Origin: Gammaproteobacteria bacterium
Lineage (GTDB): Bacteria > Pseudomonadota > Gammaproteobacteria > Chromatiales > Chromatiaceae
Direction of reading: 5' to 3'
DNA: 39,686 nucleotides
Assembly (NCBI GenBank): GCA_030066355.1
Contig: JASJBU010000054.1
Coordinates: 1-39,686, forward strand
The translations under genes and the position numbers were made by a program. Every line of letters begins with the position of its first letter. The stretch's first letter is position 1. Under the pieces are notes generated by a model that saw nothing but the letters and a program-made list of their open reading frames with translations, did no database searches and had not been told where the DNA came from. Shown piece after piece: positions 1 to 8,656 of the stretch.

Positions 1-2
1 CT

Positions 3-671
3 TGGACTCGCGGTCCTTGGTTGGCCTTCTTTACTGCATTTATAGTCGTTATCGGGATAAAGTTTTTAAAATTGAGAAAGCTAGATTTTAAACAATCTTC
101 AAGAATTATAACTACAGTGGTGTTTAGCTTTTTAGTTGTCTTTGGAATGATATACGGTTCAATGCAATCTGAACCACTTATCAATAAAATCAAACAAGAT
201 TATCAAGTTGTTGAACAAATATTTGATGGAGAAGTAGATAAAATACCCAAAACATCATTAGGTTGGCGTGTTCGAATGAATATTTTTGCGTGGAATAAAT
301 TTTGGGAAAGGCCAATATTTGGGTGGGGGCCATACGTTAAACAAGTCATTGATAATAGCAATCTTGGCTCGCCATGGGGCCATTTGCATAATAGTTATTG
401 GGAAGTTCTGCTACGTTTTGGAATTGTGGGTGGTATCCTATTCGGTGCTGGAATAATCTGGTTGTTGAGGGGTGTGTGGCTTGATTATAGAAATCATCCT
501 GATCAGGAACCCATTCTCCTAGGAATATATGGTGCATTTGTCGTTCTGTCAGTTTGGGCGTTGATCGACTATAAGTTTACCGGATGGGAGAATACTGCCT
601 TCATCTGGCTACTGGCGGGTGCAGCTGCCTCTCGTGCATTGCGTGCAAAGTTCGAATCTTCTGTCCAGTGA
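3..671 (+). CDS. O-antigen ligase / Wzy-type polymerase, C-terminal part (cut by window start)
   Basis: The reading frame is open from the first bases of the window, so the N-terminus lies outside. About 222 residues are visible. They start with a TRGPW segment resembling the conserved S/T-R-G-x-W of the Wzy_C (O-antigen ligase/polymerase) domain. A large periplasmic loop follows, containing GWRVRMNIFAWNKFWERP and then HLHNSYWEVLLRFGIVG; the H-x-N-x-hydrophobic-E-x-L-L-R-x-G pattern is typical of this family. At least three hydrophobic membrane segments are visible (about residues 8-20, 130-150 and 165-185). Known family members are inner-membrane enzymes that polymerise or ligate lipid-linked glycans on the periplasmic side. 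Whether this one is WaaL, Wzy or a protein glycosylase cannot be told from the C-terminus. It is AT-rich compared with DNA after 4 kb, as is usual for polysaccharide loci. Confidence 0.8.
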   Translation, partial: WTRGPWLAFFTAFIVVIGIKFLKLRKLDFKQSSRIITTVVFSFLVVFGMIYGSMQSEPLINKIKQDYQVVEQIFDGEVDKIPKTSLGWRVRMNIFAWNKFWERPIFGWGPYVKQVIDNSNLGSPWGHLHNSYWEVLLRFGIVGGILFGAGIIWLLRGVWLDYRNHPDQEPILLGIYGAFVVLSVWALIDYKFTGWENTAFIWLLAGAAASRALRAKFESSVQ

Positions 672-685
672 ACAAGATCGTAGCT

Positions 686-1018
686 TTATTGATTGTCTGA
701 CGGATTTGTCTTAAATTCCAAACCCCATCGTGATATATGAGTTAGTAGATCCTGGTTGTCAATAAGATCATAGATTGACAGATCTACTTTATACGGAAGC
801 ATTAGATCATCTATCTTAAGCTCAATATTTTGTAAATCCTTCCATTCTAATTGTTTCCCTTTTATTGTTAGATCAATGTCTGATCCAGTGCGGTAATTTC
901 CTTTTGCACGAGAGCCATAAATCAGTACTTGTTCCACTTTTGGGTTTTGATTGAATATTTGGTTTAGTTTCAGAATAGTCTTGAATGGTAAACCAAACTT
1001 TTCTTTGAAGTTAGGCAT
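686..1018 (-). CDS. mntA: MntA-type nucleotidyltransferase antitoxin
   Basis: A minimal nucleotidyltransferase of about 110 residues. It has the GS-x10-DxD signature (YGSRAKG then DIDL), which gives the metal- and NTP-binding residues. It follows the HEPN gene on the same strand. Three in-frame ATGs occur at 1036, 1027 and 1018. The last lies one base after the HEPN stop, has a GGATGAG stretch upstream and gives the usual family N-terminus, so I prefer it; the 1036 start would overlap the HEPN gene by 17 bases. In characterised HepT-MntA systems the MntA partner transfers AMP to the toxin's conserved tyrosine and silences it. That role is inferred here from the motif pair and the gene pairing. 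Confidence 0.85.
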   Translation of the reverse strand: MPNFKEKFGLPFKTILKLNQIFNQNPKVEQVLIYGSRAKGNYRTGSDIDLTIKGKQLEWKDLQNIELKIDDLMLPYKVDLSIYDLIDNQDLLTHISRWGLEFKTNPSDNQ

Positions 1019-1019
1019 T

Positions 1020-1445
1020 TTACTCATCCAGAGCATTAATCAAACGATGGAGATGGTTTTTAAGTTTGATCAGTTGTTCTAAATATTCCTGATTGATACT
1101 TTGTAAGATTTGCTCGGCTATTTTTTCATTGTATGTATGAGATGTTCTGTTCCTGTCAATCAGCATTTTCATCCAGGTTTCACCATCGGTAATCAGTTCC
1201 TTTGAGAAAGCCTCGCGAATTGTGTCGCGTGATCCGGTGATGCCTTCTATGCCTTGCCAAACGAGGTAATCTTTTAATGTATTCCAACCAAGTTCATAGG
1301 TAAACTCAAAGGCTTGTATCACACCCTGCTTTTCCAGGTCTGATAAGTCCCTTTCACGCATAAGTTCTACTGCACTCATGAGTTGGGTGAGTGCCTTCGT
1401 GTAATTGCTGAATCTCTGTATCCAGCGTATTTGTGACGTATTCAT
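1020..1445 (-). CDS. hepT: HepT-like HEPN toxin (HI0074 family)
   Basis: A 141-residue all-helical protein of the nucleotidyltransferase-substrate-binding HI0074 family. The catalytic HEPN motif Rx4HxY is intact: R98, H103 and Y105 within RNRTSHTY. In studied HepT proteins the R and H form an RNase site and the Tyr is AMPylated by the partner MntA. The downstream mntA gene starts at or inside this gene's 3' end, so the two are almost certainly co-transcribed and translationally coupled. The 215 bases upstream (1446-1660) are AT-rich with no gene seen and presumably carry the promoter. It sits between polysaccharide genes, a common place for mobile toxin-antitoxin pairs. Toxicity is inferred; some HI0074 homologues have no known role. 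Confidence 0.85.
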   Translation of the reverse strand: MNTSQIRWIQRFSNYTKALTQLMSAVELMRERDLSDLEKQGVIQAFEFTYELGWNTLKDYLVWQGIEGITGSRDTIREAFSKELITDGETWMKMLIDRNRTSHTYNEKIAEQILQSINQEYLEQLIKLKNHLHRLINALDE

Positions 1446-1660
1446 TACTGAGAATTACATACTATGATAATCAGAAATATTACTCTTGTACTTAATACAA
1501 AACCAAGACAGGTATACATTCCATATATTCATTCATCTTTCATTTTAAGAATAAAGACACGAGTGTAAGCATTGTGTATGTGAATATTAAATTCGTAGTT
1601 AAAAACAGTAGAGCTAGCAAAATCAGTAAACCATTTACTAAGATTCATTATGAATCGGTT

Positions 1661-3151
1661 TCAGTCAATAGTGCTTCTTTTCCACTGTTTCAGAATTTTC
1701 ATGCATTTACTATTTAATTGTTGTACTCGCTCAGGTGATGCCGCTTCATTATAGCAGCGTAATTCAGGTGCATTGCCCGATGGTCGAAGATGGATCACTT
1801 CATTATTATCGAAGGTAATTCTCTGACCATCTGTTCGATCGATTGAGATGGGTTGTCCAGAAATCTCACTAAACATCTTCTCACTGTCTTGAAGATCTTT
1901 AGTCGTATCTCCTGAGTCAAAGCGTTTTAGAAGGGATTGGCTGAGCTCTGTAGGAAAGTCCTTCAAGCGATCGCTAGCCGTATAACGTTTGGGTAAAGTT
2001 TCAAGTAATTGTGAAATGCTTTGGTGTTGGTGAGTCAGTGCTAGTATTGCCAAGGGCACTATGACGGCATCTCGCGTCGGCAATGGAGATAAACTACGTC
2101 CTAACAGGATGATTTCATTATGTTGTAAGAAGCCACCATTGGCTTCATACCCAACAGTAATTCCAAACTTGTCAGCATCATTCATCGCCTCGATCACATA
2201 GGGTGAACCGATGCGTGTTCTGATGACCATTTTGAAGTAACCGCACTTCTCCACGGCTGTATTACTGCTTACAGGTGTGACAACGATATCTGCACCCAGA
2301 TAGTTAGCGCAGAGTATTCCTGCGACATCACCACGCAGCCAGTTCCCCTTCTCATCACTCACCAGTGGGCGATCTCCGTCACCATCGGTAGAAATGATGC
2401 AATCCAATGAGTATTGTTTAGCCCATTCAGAAGCCAGTTCAATATCCTCAGGACGGATTGCTTCTGTATCAACAGAGACAAAACGGTCGGAGCGACCTAG
2501 AGAAGTGACTTTGGCTCCAAGGCCTTGGAGGATTTCTTTCAGGCAGTCGCGTGCAACAGATGAGTGTTCGTACAACCCGATATGCATACCGTCTAGGCAG
2601 CTTGTGGGGAAAAATTGGAGATACCGCTGGATGTAGTGTTCTTTGGCCTCAACAGTCAATGGCGGAAGTTTGAAATCGTTAGTCAATCTGTCGTTTGCAT
2701 CAAACCGATATTCAGGTACCTCCACCAGCTGATCCCGTATCCCTTGTTCATCATTTTTGAGAATTTCACCTTGAGCAGTATTGAACTTTATGCCATTCCT
2801 ATCTTCTGGTATGTGACTGCCGGTGACCATAATGGTTGGAATGCTCTTGTATAGTCCATATAACGCGATGGCAGGAGACGGGATGTTTCCGCAATTGAGT
2901 GGATTGAAGCCAGCATCGGTGATAGCGGCAAACACAGCCCGCATAATCCGATCGGTGCTGTTTCTGAGATCACCCGCAATACCGACTCGGTCGCCTTTAC
3001 GGAGTTGCGCTTGTTGCTCGAGATATTGGAGAAATCCTGTTGTATATGTCCAACAAACCTTATCAGTCATATCCGAGACCAGGCCCCTCACGCCACTGGT
3101 ACCGAATTGAACGCCGCTATCTTGCATCAGGTCCGAGATCTTGATCTTCAT
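1661..3151 (-). CDS. Phosphomannomutase/phosphoglucomutase family protein
   Basis: A 496-residue alpha-D-phosphohexomutase. Family landmarks appear in order: FGTSGVRG near residues 17-24, the phosphoserine loop TGSHIPEDRNG (Ser112; the usual TASHNP is altered to TGSHIP), the metal loop DGDGDR at 256-261, the sugar-recognition loop GYEANGG at 334-340, and the phosphate-binding RPSGNAPELR at 456-465. Length is normal for the family. These enzymes interconvert sugar-6-phosphate and sugar-1-phosphate. The divergent manC next door suggests mannose-6-P to mannose-1-P for GDP-mannose synthesis (manB/cpsG role), but the recognition loop is not the classical GEMSGH, so the substrate is uncertain. The start is the ATG at 3151; the shared 190-bp gap with manC should hold divergent promoters. 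Confidence 0.85.
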   Translation of the reverse strand: MKIKISDLMQDSGVQFGTSGVRGLVSDMTDKVCWTYTTGFLQYLEQQAQLRKGDRVGIAGDLRNSTDRIMRAVFAAITDAGFNPLNCGNIPSPAIALYGLYKSIPTIMVTGSHIPEDRNGIKFNTAQGEILKNDEQGIRDQLVEVPEYRFDANDRLTNDFKLPPLTVEAKEHYIQRYLQFFPTSCLDGMHIGLYEHSSVARDCLKEILQGLGAKVTSLGRSDRFVSVDTEAIRPEDIELASEWAKQYSLDCIISTDGDGDRPLVSDEKGNWLRGDVAGILCANYLGADIVVTPVSSNTAVEKCGYFKMVIRTRIGSPYVIEAMNDADKFGITVGYEANGGFLQHNEIILLGRSLSPLPTRDAVIVPLAILALTHQHQSISQLLETLPKRYTASDRLKDFPTELSQSLLKRFDSGDTTKDLQDSEKMFSEISGQPISIDRTDGQRITFDNNEVIHLRPSGNAPELRCYNEAASPERVQQLNSKCMKILKQWKRSTID

Positions 3152-3343
3152 AGTTTTGGTCGAGATGATTAGTCTAAAGTTTTTACAATGACAGTCGCAG
3201 CGTGACTAAATGTAAACGCGAAAAAAATGAACTGCGATTGTCGTATGCAGCTGAGGTATGATACTGGTTTTTACATTCTGTGACGTAATTGCATTGTTTG
3301 GCGGTTCGATAATTTGAAGTCATCAGTTTTTAAGGATAAATAA

Positions 3344-4795
3344 GTGATCCCCGTAATTCTCTCTGGCGGTACCGGTACGCGATTGTGGCCTCTTTCACGG
3401 GCACACCGTCCCAAGCAGTTTTTCCGTCTGGTCAATGATCAGAGCATGTTCCAGAACACTATCAACAGATTGGGCGGGTTGAGTCACATCGAACCCCCCT
3501 TGGTGATCTGTAATCTGGATCATCGTTTTCTCGTAGCTGAACAGCTCCATGAAATCAGTCAGGCAAAGGGGCAGATCCTACTGGAGCCAATCGGTCGAAA
3601 TACCGCACCGGCTATCGTAGCTGCAGCGCTTTGGTCAATGCAGGTCAATGAGACAGGAAATGAGAGTGTTGTCGATCCAATCCTCTTCGTACTGCCTGCA
3701 GATCACGATATCTTGGATTCAGAACGCTTTCATCAGGCCATAGCCATTGCCGAGAGACATGCCCAAGAGGGTGCTTTGGTGACATTCGGTGTGGTACCCA
3801 ATCGAGTGGAAACGGGATATGGATATATCCAGGCAGTTAACTCGGAACAGACGACTGACGATATCGCGCGGCCTGTCAAGCGGTTTGTCGAAAAGCCTGA
3901 CTATGCAACGGCCGAGTCCTATGTGGCGTCTGGTGATTATTACTGGAACAGCGGAATGTTCATGTTTCGCGCATCGGTCCTCCTCGAAGAGATGGAGAAA
4001 TTTGCCCCAGAGATCGTGAAATGTGTCTCACAGGCGGTCAAGCGGGCAGCCAAAGAGATCGATTTCAACCGCTTGGACGCCGAGGCTTTCGGGGCCTCAC
4101 CGGCTGATTCCATCGACTACGCGGTCATGGAAAAGACCGACAAGGCGGTCGTGGTGCCCCTGGATGCACAATGGAACGATGTGGGCTCCTGGACGGCCCT
4201 CTGGGAAATCGGTGAGCAAAATGCGGAAAACAACGTCATCTATGGCGATGTATACACCCATGACGTGAAGAACTGCTACATCCGCGCGGAAACCAATCTG
4301 GTGGCCGGTGTCGGTCTGGACGGTCTGATCATCGTGGAAACCCCGGACGGCATCATGATTGCCGACAAGGAGCGGGCTCAGGACATCAAGCACATCGTCG
4401 ACAAGCTGAAGAGTGATAAGCGATGTGAGGTCGTACATCATCGCAAGGTCTACCGGCCCTGGGGCCATTACGATTCGATTGATATCGAGGACACCTTCCA
4501 GGTCAAGCGGATTCTTATCAATCCCGGATCGAGCATCTCACTGCAAAAACATTTCCACCGCTCAGAGCATTGGATCGTGGTCTCCGGTACGGCGGAGATC
4601 ACGCGGGGTGATGAGACCTTTATTCTGACCATCAATCAATCGACCTACATCCCCTTGGGTACGGTTCACCGCCTGAGGAATCCCGGCAAGATCCCCTTGG
4701 AGATCGTCGAGGTCCAGTCGGGCAGTTATCTGGGTGAGGACGATATCGTGCGTATCGAAGACGAATATGGTCGGGAGCGGGAAGAGACTGGATGA
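3344..4795 (+). CDS. manC: Bifunctional mannose-1-phosphate guanylyltransferase / mannose-6-phosphate isomerase
   Basis: A 483-residue type II bifunctional enzyme. The N-terminal nucleotidyltransferase domain opens with the pyrophosphorylase signature LSGGTGTRLWPLSR and contains FVEKP (around residue 182). The C-terminal cupin-type isomerase domain (about 365-483) has RPWGHY, QKHFHRSEHW (around 401-410) and IPLGTVHR, supplying the metal-binding His residues. It makes GDP-mannose from mannose-1-P and interconverts fructose-6-P and mannose-6-P, feeding extracellular polysaccharide or LPS synthesis. The start is GTG at 3344 with an AAGGA ribosome site eight bases upstream. Base composition rises noticeably within the gene, around 3.95 kb, from the AT-rich left region to the GC-richer backbone. 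A candidate sRNA gene begins about 100 bases after the stop. Confidence 0.93.
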   Translation: MIPVILSGGTGTRLWPLSRAHRPKQFFRLVNDQSMFQNTINRLGGLSHIEPPLVICNLDHRFLVAEQLHEISQAKGQILLEPIGRNTAPAIVAAALWSMQVNETGNESVVDPILFVLPADHDILDSERFHQAIAIAERHAQEGALVTFGVVPNRVETGYGYIQAVNSEQTTDDIARPVKRFVEKPDYATAESYVASGDYYWNSGMFMFRASVLLEEMEKFAPEIVKCVSQAVKRAAKEIDFNRLDAEAFGASPADSIDYAVMEKTDKAVVVPLDAQWNDVGSWTALWEIGEQNAENNVIYGDVYTHDVKNCYIRAETNLVAGVGLDGLIIVETPDGIMIADKERAQDIKHIVDKLKSDKRCEVVHHRKVYRPWGHYDSIDIEDTFQVKRILINPGSSISLQKHFHRSEHWIVVSGTAEITRGDETFILTINQSTYIPLGTVHRLRNPGKIPLEIVEVQSGSYLGEDDIVRIEDEYGREREETG

Positions 4796-4820
4796 TTTCA
4801 GCCGGACTAGGCTCCGAGCC

Positions 4821-4838
4821 TGTAGGGAATATCTTACA
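4821..4838 (+). promoter_or_regulatory. GacA/UvrY upstream activating sequence (UAS)
   Basis: TGTAGG-N6-CTTACA matches the GacA box TGTAAG-N6-CTTACA at 11 of 12 specified bases. It is centred about 64 bases before the predicted sRNA start. That position resembles the UAS upstream of rsmY/rsmZ/csrB promoters in Pseudomonas and enterobacteria. A second perfect inverted repeat, TAGGCA-GG-TGCCTA, lies at 4845-4858 between the UAS and the -10 element and may bind another factor. The -10 candidate is TATTAT at 4882-4887; no good -35 was found, as expected for an activator-dependent promoter. Confidence 0.75.
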
Positions 4839-4893
4839 TGCAATTAGGCAGGTGCCTACAGTATGGAAATCCGATACGGGCTATTATTCTTTA

Positions 4894-5038
4894 CACCAAG
4901 GATGAATGTTTCGCAGAGGATGCGACCAGGGACGATCATTGGGAGAGAAGGAATCTACAGGGATGTATGAGTAATAGAGTGTGTAGGACACATGCCAACC
5001 AGCAAAACCCGCCCAAGGACTGGGCGGGTTTTCTTTTT
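4894..5038 (+). ncRNA. Candidate CsrA/RsmA-sequestering sRNA (RsmY/RsmZ/CsrB type)
   Basis: An intergenic transcript of about 145 nt is predicted from a TATTAT -10 box (4882-4887) to a strong terminator. It contains eight GGA motifs (4900, 4918, 4930, 4942, 4950, 4961, 4986, 5017). Several are displayed in small perfect hairpin loops: TCGCA-GAGGA-TGCGA (4911-4925), TACA-GGGA-TGTA (4956-4967), TGTG-TAGGA-CACA (4980-4992) and the terminator loop AGGAC. The element ACAGGGATGT at 4958-4967 matches the SELEX consensus for CsrA binding. Together with the GacA box upstream, this is the architecture of sRNAs that titrate CsrA/RsmA. Such RNAs bind many CsrA dimers and relieve translational repression of genes for motility, storage or biofilm. 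The primary sequence does not obviously resemble a named family, so the identity is inferred from architecture. Confidence 0.8.
5004..5038 (+). terminator. Rho-independent terminator of the candidate Rsm-type sRNA
   Basis: A perfect 12-bp stem (AAAACCCGCCCA at 5004-5015, its complement at 5021-5032) with the five-base loop AGGAC, followed by CTTTTT. The loop itself carries a GGA motif, as in Csr/Rsm sRNA terminators. On the other strand the stem ends in TTTT and may also terminate the convergent ubiB transcript. Confidence 0.9.
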
Positions 5039-5050
5039 GTGCGTCGTCGA

Positions 5051-6709
5051 CTAATTTGATGAGGCGATCCAGCTACGCAACAACACCAATCCACCGGTAA
5101 CCCCCAGGCCGCCACCCAAGAGGGTCGCTGCAGTCGCGGGGATGAGTGCACCAGGGCCGAAGACCAATAGCAGGGTGCCGCTCAGCATCAGCGCGCTGCC
5201 GCTGATCACCGCAAGGGTGTTGCGATGATTATGGTTGAGGTCTTTGCGGAGCTGAATCAGTTCGTCGGATTTCCAATTCAACTCCAGATTGCCGGTTTCG
5301 GCATCCTGGATCACCTTATGGATCTTGCCCGGCAAGTCCGGCAGATGTTCACCGAGTTTGGGTAGATTGGTCCTGATCTTGCGCAGAAAGGCCTCGCGCC
5401 CGATCTGTTCGTCCACCCAGCTCTCCAGAAAGGGTTTGGCCGTGCTCCAGAGGTCGAGTTGGGGGTAGAGCTGGCGACCCAGGCCTTCGATATTCAGCAT
5501 GGTTTTCTGCAGTAGTACCAGCTGTGGTTGTACTTCCATATCGAAGCGCCTGGCGGTCTGGAACAGGCGCAACAGAAAGTGGCCGAAGGAGATCTCACTC
5601 AGCGGCTTTTCGAAGATCGGTTCGCTGACGGTGCGGATCGCGGACTCGAATTCCTCGACCCGCGTTCCTCTTGGCACCCACTCGGATTCGATGTGCAGTT
5701 GGGCGACGCGTTTGTAGTCGCGGTTGAAGAAGGCGAGCATGTTTTCTGCCAGATAGCGCTTGTCGTCCTCGGTGAGCATCCCCATGATGCCGAAATCGAC
5801 GGCGATGAAGCGGCCACTCGGCTCCACGAAGATGTTGCCCGGATGCATATCCGCGTGAAAGAAGTTGAACTTGAAGACCTGGGTGAAGAAGATCTCCACC
5901 CCCCGCTCGCTGAGCCGTTTCAAATCGATGCCCTGTGCAACCAGGGCCGCAGTATCGCTGATGGTGGTACCGCTGATCCGCTCCATCACCAGCACGTTTT
6001 TGCGGGACAGATCCCAATAGACTTCCGGCACATAGAGCGCCCGGCTGTTGAGGAAGTCCCGCCGCAGTTGCGAGGCATTGGCCGCTTCGCGCATCAGATC
6101 CAGTTCGTCGAAGATGGTCTTTTCATACTCCTCGACCACCTCGATCGGGCGCAGCCACCGGCCCTCCTTCCAGTATTTGTGGGCCAGCCGGGCGATGGTG
6201 AACAGTAAGTCCACATCCCGGCGGATGATCTTCTCTATACCCGGTCGCAGGACCTTGACCACCACCGGTGTGCCGTCGCGCAGAGTGGCGCTGTGGACCT
6301 GGGCGATGGAGGCGGAGGCCAGCGGTTGCTCGTCGAAATCGATCAACTCGGCATCCAACGACCGACCATAGGCCTTTTCGATGATGCCGCGGGCCTGGGT
6401 GCCTGGAAAGGGGGGTACGCGATCTTGCAGCTTCGCCAGCTCTTTGGCCAGCTCGTCCGGCAACAGGTCCCGGCGGGTGGAGAGGATCTGCCCGAACTTG
6501 ATGAAGATCGGTCCGAGGTCTTCCAGGGCGCGGCGGATGCGAACCTGATATTCGGCCCGGTCCTTGTGCAGCCAATAGCCGGGGGAGAGAAAACGCAGAA
6601 AACGAATGGGCCGAAACAGATGGGTGGCGAGTACCACCTCGTCGAGACCATGGCGCAGGAGGACCAGGTTGATATGGATCAGCCGGAATGCCTGGGAGGG
6701 GCGGATCAC
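5051..6709 (-). CDS. ubiB: Ubiquinone biosynthesis atypical kinase/ATPase UbiB
   Basis: A 552-residue member of the ABC1/ADCK/UbiB protein-kinase-like family. Diagnostic motifs are the KxGQ element IKFGQ (71-74), the Ala-rich loop [11 protein letters not shown] (131-141) that replaces the usual Gly-rich loop, the ATP-binding Lys in [17 protein letters not shown] (285-292) and DFG (305-307). The C-terminal ~50 residues contain two hydrophobic membrane segments, as expected. UbiB is an ATPase that supports membrane extraction of CoQ intermediates for the UbiI/G/H/E/F complex. The start overlaps the ubiJ stop by four bases (ATGA), so it is translationally coupled as third gene of ubiE-ubiJ-ubiB. 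Length and motifs are all normal. Confidence 0.97.
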   Translation of the reverse strand: MIRPSQAFRLIHINLVLLRHGLDEVVLATHLFRPIRFLRFLSPGYWLHKDRAEYQVRIRRALEDLGPIFIKFGQILSTRRDLLPDELAKELAKLQDRVPPFPGTQARGIIEKAYGRSLDAELIDFDEQPLASASIAQVHSATLRDGTPVVVKVLRPGIEKIIRRDVDLLFTIARLAHKYWKEGRWLRPIEVVEEYEKTIFDELDLMREAANASQLRRDFLNSRALYVPEVYWDLSRKNVLVMERISGTTISDTAALVAQGIDLKRLSERGVEIFFTQVFKFNFFHADMHPGNIFVEPSGRFIAVDFGIMGMLTEDDKRYLAENMLAFFNRDYKRVAQLHIESEWVPRGTRVEEFESAIRTVSEPIFEKPLSEISFGHFLLRLFQTARRFDMEVQPQLVLLQKTMLNIEGLGRQLYPQLDLWSTAKPFLESWVDEQIGREAFLRKIRTNLPKLGEHLPDLPGKIHKVIQDAETGNLELNWKSDELIQLRKDLNHNHRNTLAVISGSALMLSGTLLLVFGPGALIPATAATLLGGGLGVTGGLVLLRSWIASSN

Positions 6710-7335
6710 TGCGCTGACTCTCGGTCGGCCAGCCTGCGGCGCAACCTGTCGATCCGGGCTGAGAGTCGTTCCACATCGTCGCGCAGCCGGTCTACATCGT
6801 GCAAATAGGGCTCGATTTGATAACGGTTAGGTAACAAGCGCAGTTCTTCCTGCAGGTACTCCTGCAGATTCATGCCCAAGGTCTGACCCAGCTTGTTTCC
6901 CCAGCGACCGAGATCACGCGCCAGATTGCCGACTTCATGGGCGATCACATCCCCAGTGAGGTGGGAGAGCTGTTCTTCCCAGTCAATATCGAGACTGGAG
7001 AGAAACTCACCGAAGCGGTGTGCGACAGCCGAGTCACCCTCTATCTCCACCGCCCCACTGAACAGTTGATCGGCGCTCTCCCGGCTGGAGCGCATGCGGG
7101 CCAGGTCGAGTGGCGTGCCGCGTAGCACACAGTCGGGCTCCGCCTCCAGGGTCTGCAGCACCTGAATGCCGCTGGGATCGGGGATCAGCAGCGCCGACAG
7201 TCCCAGACCGAGCAGTTCCAGTTTGATGATCTGACCATGCAAGGGTGCCAGGCGGGCCTTGGCTTCCGGGTCCAGGCGGATGGCCTGATTGAGCAGAATC
7301 TCCAAGGTGGCGTAGGCAGCGGCACTGATCGTCAT
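6706..7335 (-). CDS. ubiJ: Ubiquinone biosynthesis accessory factor UbiJ (SCP2 domain)
   Basis: A 209-residue protein between ubiE and ubiB. The first ~120 residues form an SCP2-like lipid-binding domain (ALLIPDPSGIQVL, with the following DCVLRGTPLDLARM segment). The C-terminal part, ending in a DDVERLSARIDRLRRRLADRES helix, is a predicted coiled coil. UbiJ is a soluble lipid-binding member of the aerobic CoQ biosynthesis complex and works with UbiK, whose gene is also in this window. Sequence divergence is typical of this family, so the call depends partly on position. The start is the ATG at 7335, 51 bases after the ubiE stop. Confidence 0.92.
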   Translation of the reverse strand: MTISAAAYATLEILLNQAIRLDPEAKARLAPLHGQIIKLELLGLGLSALLIPDPSGIQVLQTLEAEPDCVLRGTPLDLARMRSSRESADQLFSGAVEIEGDSAVAHRFGEFLSSLDIDWEEQLSHLTGDVIAHEVGNLARDLGRWGNKLGQTLGMNLQEYLQEELRLLPNRYQIEPYLHDVDRLRDDVERLSARIDRLRRRLADRESAQ

Positions 7336-7386
7336 GGCTCATGGATTCCGAAGTGGAATGGCCTCACTTGATAATGATAGCCAGAT

Positions 7387-8136
7387 TCAAAACTTATAAC
7401 CCCGATGAATGGCGACAACCCCGGAGGTCAGGTTGAAGTATTCGCACCGTTCGAAACCGGCCTGCTCCATCATGTCTTTGAGGGTCTCTTGGTCCGGGTG
7501 CATACGGATCGATTCCGCCAGATAGCGGTAGCTGTTTTCATCCTGGGTGACCAGTCTGCCGATCTTGGGCAGTAGGTTGAAGGAGTAGAGGTCGTAGATC
7601 GCCTCCAGGGGTTTGTTGGTCGGCTTGGAAAACTCGAGTACCAGCAGTCGGCCCCCCGGCTTGATGACCCGAAAGATCGCATTCAGTGCGCGTTGTTTGT
7701 CGGTAACGTTCCGCAGCCCGAAGCCGATAGTGACACAGTTGAAATAATCATCGGGAAAGGGCAGGTGCTGGGCGTCTGCCTGGATATAGCGCAAGTTGCC
7801 CACATGGCCCTCATCCAGCATACGGGCCCGCCCCTGTTCCAGCATCGAGGCATTGATGTCCGAGAACACCACCAGGCCGTCCGGCCCGACCAGCCCGCTG
7901 AAACGGGCGGAGAGATCTCCGGTGCCCGCGGCCAGATCCAGCACCTTGCAGCCTTTGCGCACCCCGCAGATCTCGATGGCCTGCCGCTTCCAGAGCCGAT
8001 GAATGCCGAATGACATCAGATCGTTCATCAGGTCGTACTTGTCGGCGACGGAGTCGAACACGGCCCTGACCCGGCCGGCCTTCTCTTCACTCTGTACGGT
8101 TTCGAAGCCAAAGTGCGTGGTGTTATCGGTGGTCAT
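7387..8136 (-). CDS. ubiE: Bifunctional demethylmenaquinone/2-methoxy-6-polyprenyl-1,4-benzoquinol methyltransferase
   Basis: A 249-residue class I SAM-dependent C-methyltransferase. Hallmarks are [18 protein letters not shown] near residues 27-44, the SAM-binding motif [11 protein letters not shown] (64-74), and [10 protein letters not shown], a UbiE signature. The C-terminus [11 protein letters not shown] matches the family end. It performs the C2 methylation of the CoQ ring (or of demethylmenaquinone where that is made). It is first of the three-gene ubiE-ubiJ-ubiB unit. The spacing to the upstream DUF971 gene is 65 bases, so the unit may be part of a longer transcript with hslVU. Confidence 0.97.
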   Translation of the reverse strand: MTTDNTTHFGFETVQSEEKAGRVRAVFDSVADKYDLMNDLMSFGIHRLWKRQAIEICGVRKGCKVLDLAAGTGDLSARFSGLVGPDGLVVFSDINASMLEQGRARMLDEGHVGNLRYIQADAQHLPFPDDYFNCVTIGFGLRNVTDKQRALNAIFRVIKPGGRLLVLEFSKPTNKPLEAIYDLYSFNLLPKIGRLVTQDENSYRYLAESIRMHPDQETLKDMMEQAGFERCEYFNLTSGVVAIHRGYKF

Positions 8137-8201
8137 GATGGTATCGCTCCGGTGTACTGCATTGGGTGATATCGCTTTTCCCTGATAACGCTTATTCCCT
8201 G

Positions 8202-8570
8202 TCAGGCGGATGGCTGTTTACGTTCATACCCGGCATCCTGCAGGCGTTTCAGATAAGTCTGCCAGTTATGTTCGTAGTTGGCGCCGAGTCTGTATAGTGT
8301 ATCCCAGGAGTAGATCCCGGTATTGTGTTCGTCATCGAAATGCAGACAGATCGCATAATTGCCCACCGGATCGATGTGCGCGATGTTGACGTCCTCCTTG
8401 CCGACCTGCAAGACCTCCTCGCCGGGTCCGTGACCCTGAACCTCGGCCGAGGGGGAATAGACCCGCAGGTATTCTGCGGGGTAACTGAATTTTTTCCCGT
8501 CATCGAAGGTGATATCGAGTACATGGGACTGCTTGTGCAGATGAATCTCGGTTGGAATGGGATGTGACAT
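8202..8570 (-). CDS. DUF971 / gamma-butyrobetaine hydroxylase-like N-terminal domain protein
   Basis: A 122-residue protein made of a single DUF971 domain: [22 protein letters not shown] at the start, [20 protein letters not shown] in the middle, and [25 protein letters not shown]. In eukaryotic butyrobetaine hydroxylase this fold binds zinc, but the bacterial stand-alone protein has no firmly known function. Position between hslU and ubiE is conserved in many gammaproteobacteria; it has also been linked to Fe-S or Mrp-related proteins elsewhere. The start ATG at 8570 gives the family-typical N-terminus. Nothing odd was noticed. Confidence 0.88.
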   Translation of the reverse strand: MSHPIPTEIHLHKQSHVLDITFDDGKKFSYPAEYLRVYSPSAEVQGHGPGEEVLQVGKEDVNIAHIDPVGNYAICLHFDDEHNTGIYSWDTLYRLGANYEHNWQTYLKRLQDAGYERKQPSA

Positions 8571-8656
8571 GATTGATTTCTCACACTAGCTCTGAAAAAA
8601 AACGCCCATTTTACCTGCTGTTCGCCGCTAGAAACCCGGCAGCGCAAAGGGGTGAT

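Noticed and set aside
4838-5059. Plus-strand open frame of 73 codons after manC
   Set aside because: It crosses the sRNA terminator and has no family motif; the GacA box, GGA hairpins and terminator explain the region better.
5528-6208. Plus-strand open frame of 226 codons opposite ubiB
   Set aside because: It is antisense to ubiB, which has all its kinase-like motifs.
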